44,790 bases of DNA, taken from an uncultured Acidobacteriia bacterium (GTDB lineage: Bacteria; Acidobacteriota; Terriglobia; Bryobacterales; Bryobacteraceae). Under the pieces are notes generated by a model. It was given only the letters and a program-made list of their open reading frames with translations. It was not told the origin of the DNA and did no database searches. The position numbers were made by a program, and so were the translations under genes. The DNA lies in the NCBI GenBank assembly GCA_903925975.1, contig CAIYHG010000071.1, positions 1-44,790 on the forward strand. Direction: 5' to 3'. Positions 44,530 through 44,790 of the stretch are shown here, in pieces (position 1 is the first letter of the stretch; every line of letters begins with the position of its first letter).

Positions 44530-44611
44530 GGGAAGCGTTGCGTGAATGCTCGGGACCGGGGGTGGGGGCTTCGCGCGGAGCTTGGGCGGTTTTCAAGATG
44601 AGCAGCCGTTG

Positions 44612-44790
44612 TCACCGCTCCCTGGTCGGTCGCGGCGCGGCGCGAGGCCTAGCCCAGCTTCCGCAGTTGGGGCCGGAGGAAGGGTTTTTTGAGTCGTCTT
44701 TAATGGCGAGGCGGCGCTGAGACAGTTCGTTGCCCTTTTGTTTCCAGCGCGGCTTCTCCGCAGTTTGTTTTCGCCATTCCCAAAAGCCAA
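44612..44790 (-). other. Open frame running off the right edge, not assigned
   Basis: A minus-strand frame ends with TGA at 44612-44614 and stays open to the window end (about 58 codons), reading through segments such as WRKQTAEKPRWKQKGN and QRRLAIKDDSKNPSSGP. It is Lys/Arg/Ser-rich and could be the C-terminus of a nucleic-acid-binding or mobile-element protein, but no family is recognised and another frame overlaps it. The rest of 44530-44611 is non-coding. Confidence 0.2.

Overview
The window looks like a chromosomal segment of a soil-type Acidobacteriota, probably the Solibacter/Bryobacter group. This is inferred from the high GC, PEP-CTERM surface proteins with an exosortase, a paired Hsp70/DUF2760 operon, and decayed integrase and transposase fragments of a kind I associate with that group. 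No rRNA, tRNA or CRISPR array was seen.

Layout. (1) 1-1300: a decayed mobile-element patch holding the 3' part of a tyrosine recombinase, an intact-looking 46-residue zinc-ribbon gene and the 5' stub of an IS transposase. (2) 1308-16656, all minus strand: a surface-polysaccharide and protein-sorting locus. Reading with transcription it holds a methyltransferase, Wzx-type flippase, Wzy/O-antigen-ligase protein, ribbon-helix-helix regulator, Wzz/GumC protein, OPX export protein, polyprenyl glycosylphosphotransferase, GT2, a GT4-WecG fusion, a PEP-CTERM protein, a 51-residue PEFD-CTERM microprotein, exosortase E fused to a CPBP protease, and a GDP-mannose 3,5-epimerase-like enzyme. Many junctions are ATGA or GTGA overlaps. 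(3) 17124-19868: a secreted GH18-like/GH10 fusion glycosidase. (4) 20190-24693: a Lon protease remnant, then a three-gene c-di-GMP operon with one active-looking cyclase, one protein with a degenerate GGDEF domain and one GGDEF-EAL protein. (5) 24925-28277: a PEP-CTERM LamG protein, an FkbM methyltransferase, a secreted two-repeat protein, a palindromic recombination-like site and a stray ABC-F gene tail. (6) 28568-31279: an HD domain fused to an Hsp90-like ATPase, in visibly lower-GC sequence; it is the best candidate for an acquired, poorly described system. (7) 31307-36910: Uup-type ABC-F, isochorismatase-like hydrolase, a PyrD/PreA-PyrK fusion and a beta-lactamase-fold hydrolase. (8) 36968-39284: TadE, TadE and TadG-like genes. 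(9) 39446-44529: DUF2760, Hsp70 and Hsp70-DUF3731.

How they may fit together. Regions 2-5 read as cell-envelope biology: polysaccharide synthesis and export, sorting of PEP-CTERM proteins to the surface, and c-di-GMP enzymes that commonly control such loci. Regions 6 and 9 are nucleotide-driven chaperone-like systems of uncertain role. All functions come from motifs read by eye; no database search was run.
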